From NCBI GenBank assembly GCA_021815935.1, contig JAKAZH010000106.1:1-6239 (forward strand): a DNA stretch of 6,239 nt, in the 5' to 3' direction. A program made the position numbers and the translations under genes. The notes beneath the pieces are model-generated. The model had not been told where the DNA came from, ran no database searches, and worked only from the letters and a program-made list of their open reading frames with translations. The stretch comes from Actinomycetes bacterium (lineage in GTDB: Bacteria; Actinomycetota; Acidimicrobiia; Acidimicrobiales; Palsa-688). Below, one piece after another: positions 5,567-6,239 of the stretch (the stretch's first letter is position 1; every line of letters starts with the position of its first letter).

Positions 5567-6226
5567 TTAGAGCTTCGCCACCTGGGCGAAGTCCAGCTCG
5601 ACGGGCGTCTCCCGCCCGAAAATGTTGACGAGCACCTTCAGCTTGAGCTGATCCTCGTTGATCTCAGAAATGGTGCCGGTGAAGTCCGCGAACGGCCCTT
5701 CCTTGACCCGGACCGACTCGCCTATCTCGAACTGCATCCCCCGCGGCCTGCTCTTGCGGCCACCGCCGGCGGAGTCGACGTCGTCCAACTTGACTGCAAG
5801 GACGGACTCGACCTCCTTGCGCGTAAGAGCCGTCGGGCGCGCCCCGAGGCCGACGAAACCGGTTACTCCCGGGGTGTTGCGCACCACGTACCACGAGTCG
5901 TCGTCCAAGTCGACACGGACCAACAGGTAGCCGGGGAAAACCTTCTTCGACACCACCTGCTTGCGGCCGTTCTTGAACTCGACGACGTCCTCCATCGGGA
6001 TGACGACCTCGTAGATGCGCTCCTCCATGTTCATAGAGGCGATACGGCTCTCCAGGTTCGACTTGACCTTGTTCTCGTAGCCGGCGTAGCTGTGGATTAC
6101 GTACCAGCGGCCCGGGCGATCGTAGGGGCTCTGGGGGGTATCCGCCTCCTCGTCGACAGTTTCCTCGTCGATGGCGAGCGGATGCGCGTCTTGTTGGATG
6201 GGTTCGTCGAAGTCGTCTTCAGGCAT
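5567..6226 (-). CDS. nusG: Transcription termination/antitermination protein NusG
   Basis: NusG binds the RNA polymerase clamp, alters pausing, and through its C-terminal KOW domain links polymerase to Rho or to ribosomal protein S10. With ATG at 6226 the protein has 219 residues. The first 38 are very acidic ([18 protein letters not shown]), as is common in actinobacterial NusG. The NGN domain runs from [18 protein letters not shown] (41-58) through [12 protein letters not shown] (94-105) to [11 protein letters not shown] (116-126). A Gly/Arg linker at about 153-163 leads to the KOW domain (166-219, [19 protein letters not shown]). The true start is uncertain. A TTG at 6232 is in frame, the frame remains open to the window end at 6239, and no Shine-Dalgarno sequence is visible before ATG 6226. 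The gene may therefore extend beyond the window. rplK follows ten bases after its stop. Confidence 0.95.
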   Translation of the reverse strand: MPEDDFDEPIQQDAHPLAIDEETVDEEADTPQSPYDRPGRWYVIHSYAGYENKVKSNLESRIASMNMEERIYEVVIPMEDVVEFKNGRKQVVSKKVFPGYLLVRVDLDDDSWYVVRNTPGVTGFVGLGARPTALTRKEVESVLAVKLDDVDSAGGGRKSRPRGMQFEIGESVRVKEGPFADFTGTISEINEDQLKLKVLVNIFGRETPVELDFAQVAKL

Positions 6227-6239
6227 GCCCAAGACTGGA

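Noticed and set aside
1..6239. CRISPR array, insertion sequence or prophage content
   Set aside because: There are no regularly spaced repeats, transposase or integrase motifs, or terminal inverted repeats. All recognisable genes are housekeeping or membrane genes.

Overview
This is a high-GC chromosomal segment whose core is the conserved nusG-rplK-rplA-rplJ-rplL translation/transcription block. Codon choice is strongly GC-rich in third positions, NusG has an acidic N-terminal extension, and there is a DivIVA-like coiled-coil gene and a DUF3817 membrane gene. Together these suggest an actinomycete (Actinomycetota), possibly a deep lineage such as Acidimicrobiia. The class-level placement is inference.

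Layout. Positions 1-416 hold no convincing gene. The stretch is visibly less GC-rich (about 52-58% by hand count over 61-240, against about 73% in a sampled line of the next gene) and carries several short inverted repeats, including a perfect UUCG hairpin. On the + strand, 417-1538 encodes a DivIVA-domain coiled-coil protein. It is followed with almost no gap by a multi-pass membrane protein ending at 2161, which probably starts at a non-AUG codon near 1541. The minus-strand genes occupy 6239 down to 2207, in transcription order nusG (5' end at or beyond the window edge), rplK, rplA, a two-segment membrane protein, a DUF3817 membrane protein, rplJ and rplL. The two blocks converge across a 45-base gap (2162-2206) with no obvious intrinsic terminator.

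How the genes work together. NusG binds RNA polymerase. L11 and L1 form the L11 stalk base and the L1 stalk of the 50S subunit, while L10 and L12 form the stalk that recruits translation factors. The two small membrane proteins between rplA and rplJ are not ribosomal. They look like a conserved actinobacterial pair that lies inside this cluster here. A 120-base, hairpin-rich stretch before rplJ is where an L10 autoregulatory leader would be expected. The + strand pair (DivIVA-like plus membrane protein) looks like a separate two-gene unit, perhaps linked to polar growth or division.

No clear undescribed defence, mobile or RNA system was found. The most interesting points are the membrane genes inside the ribosomal block, the missing rpoBC downstream of rplL, the probable non-AUG start of the membrane ORF, and the structured region upstream of the DivIVA-like gene.
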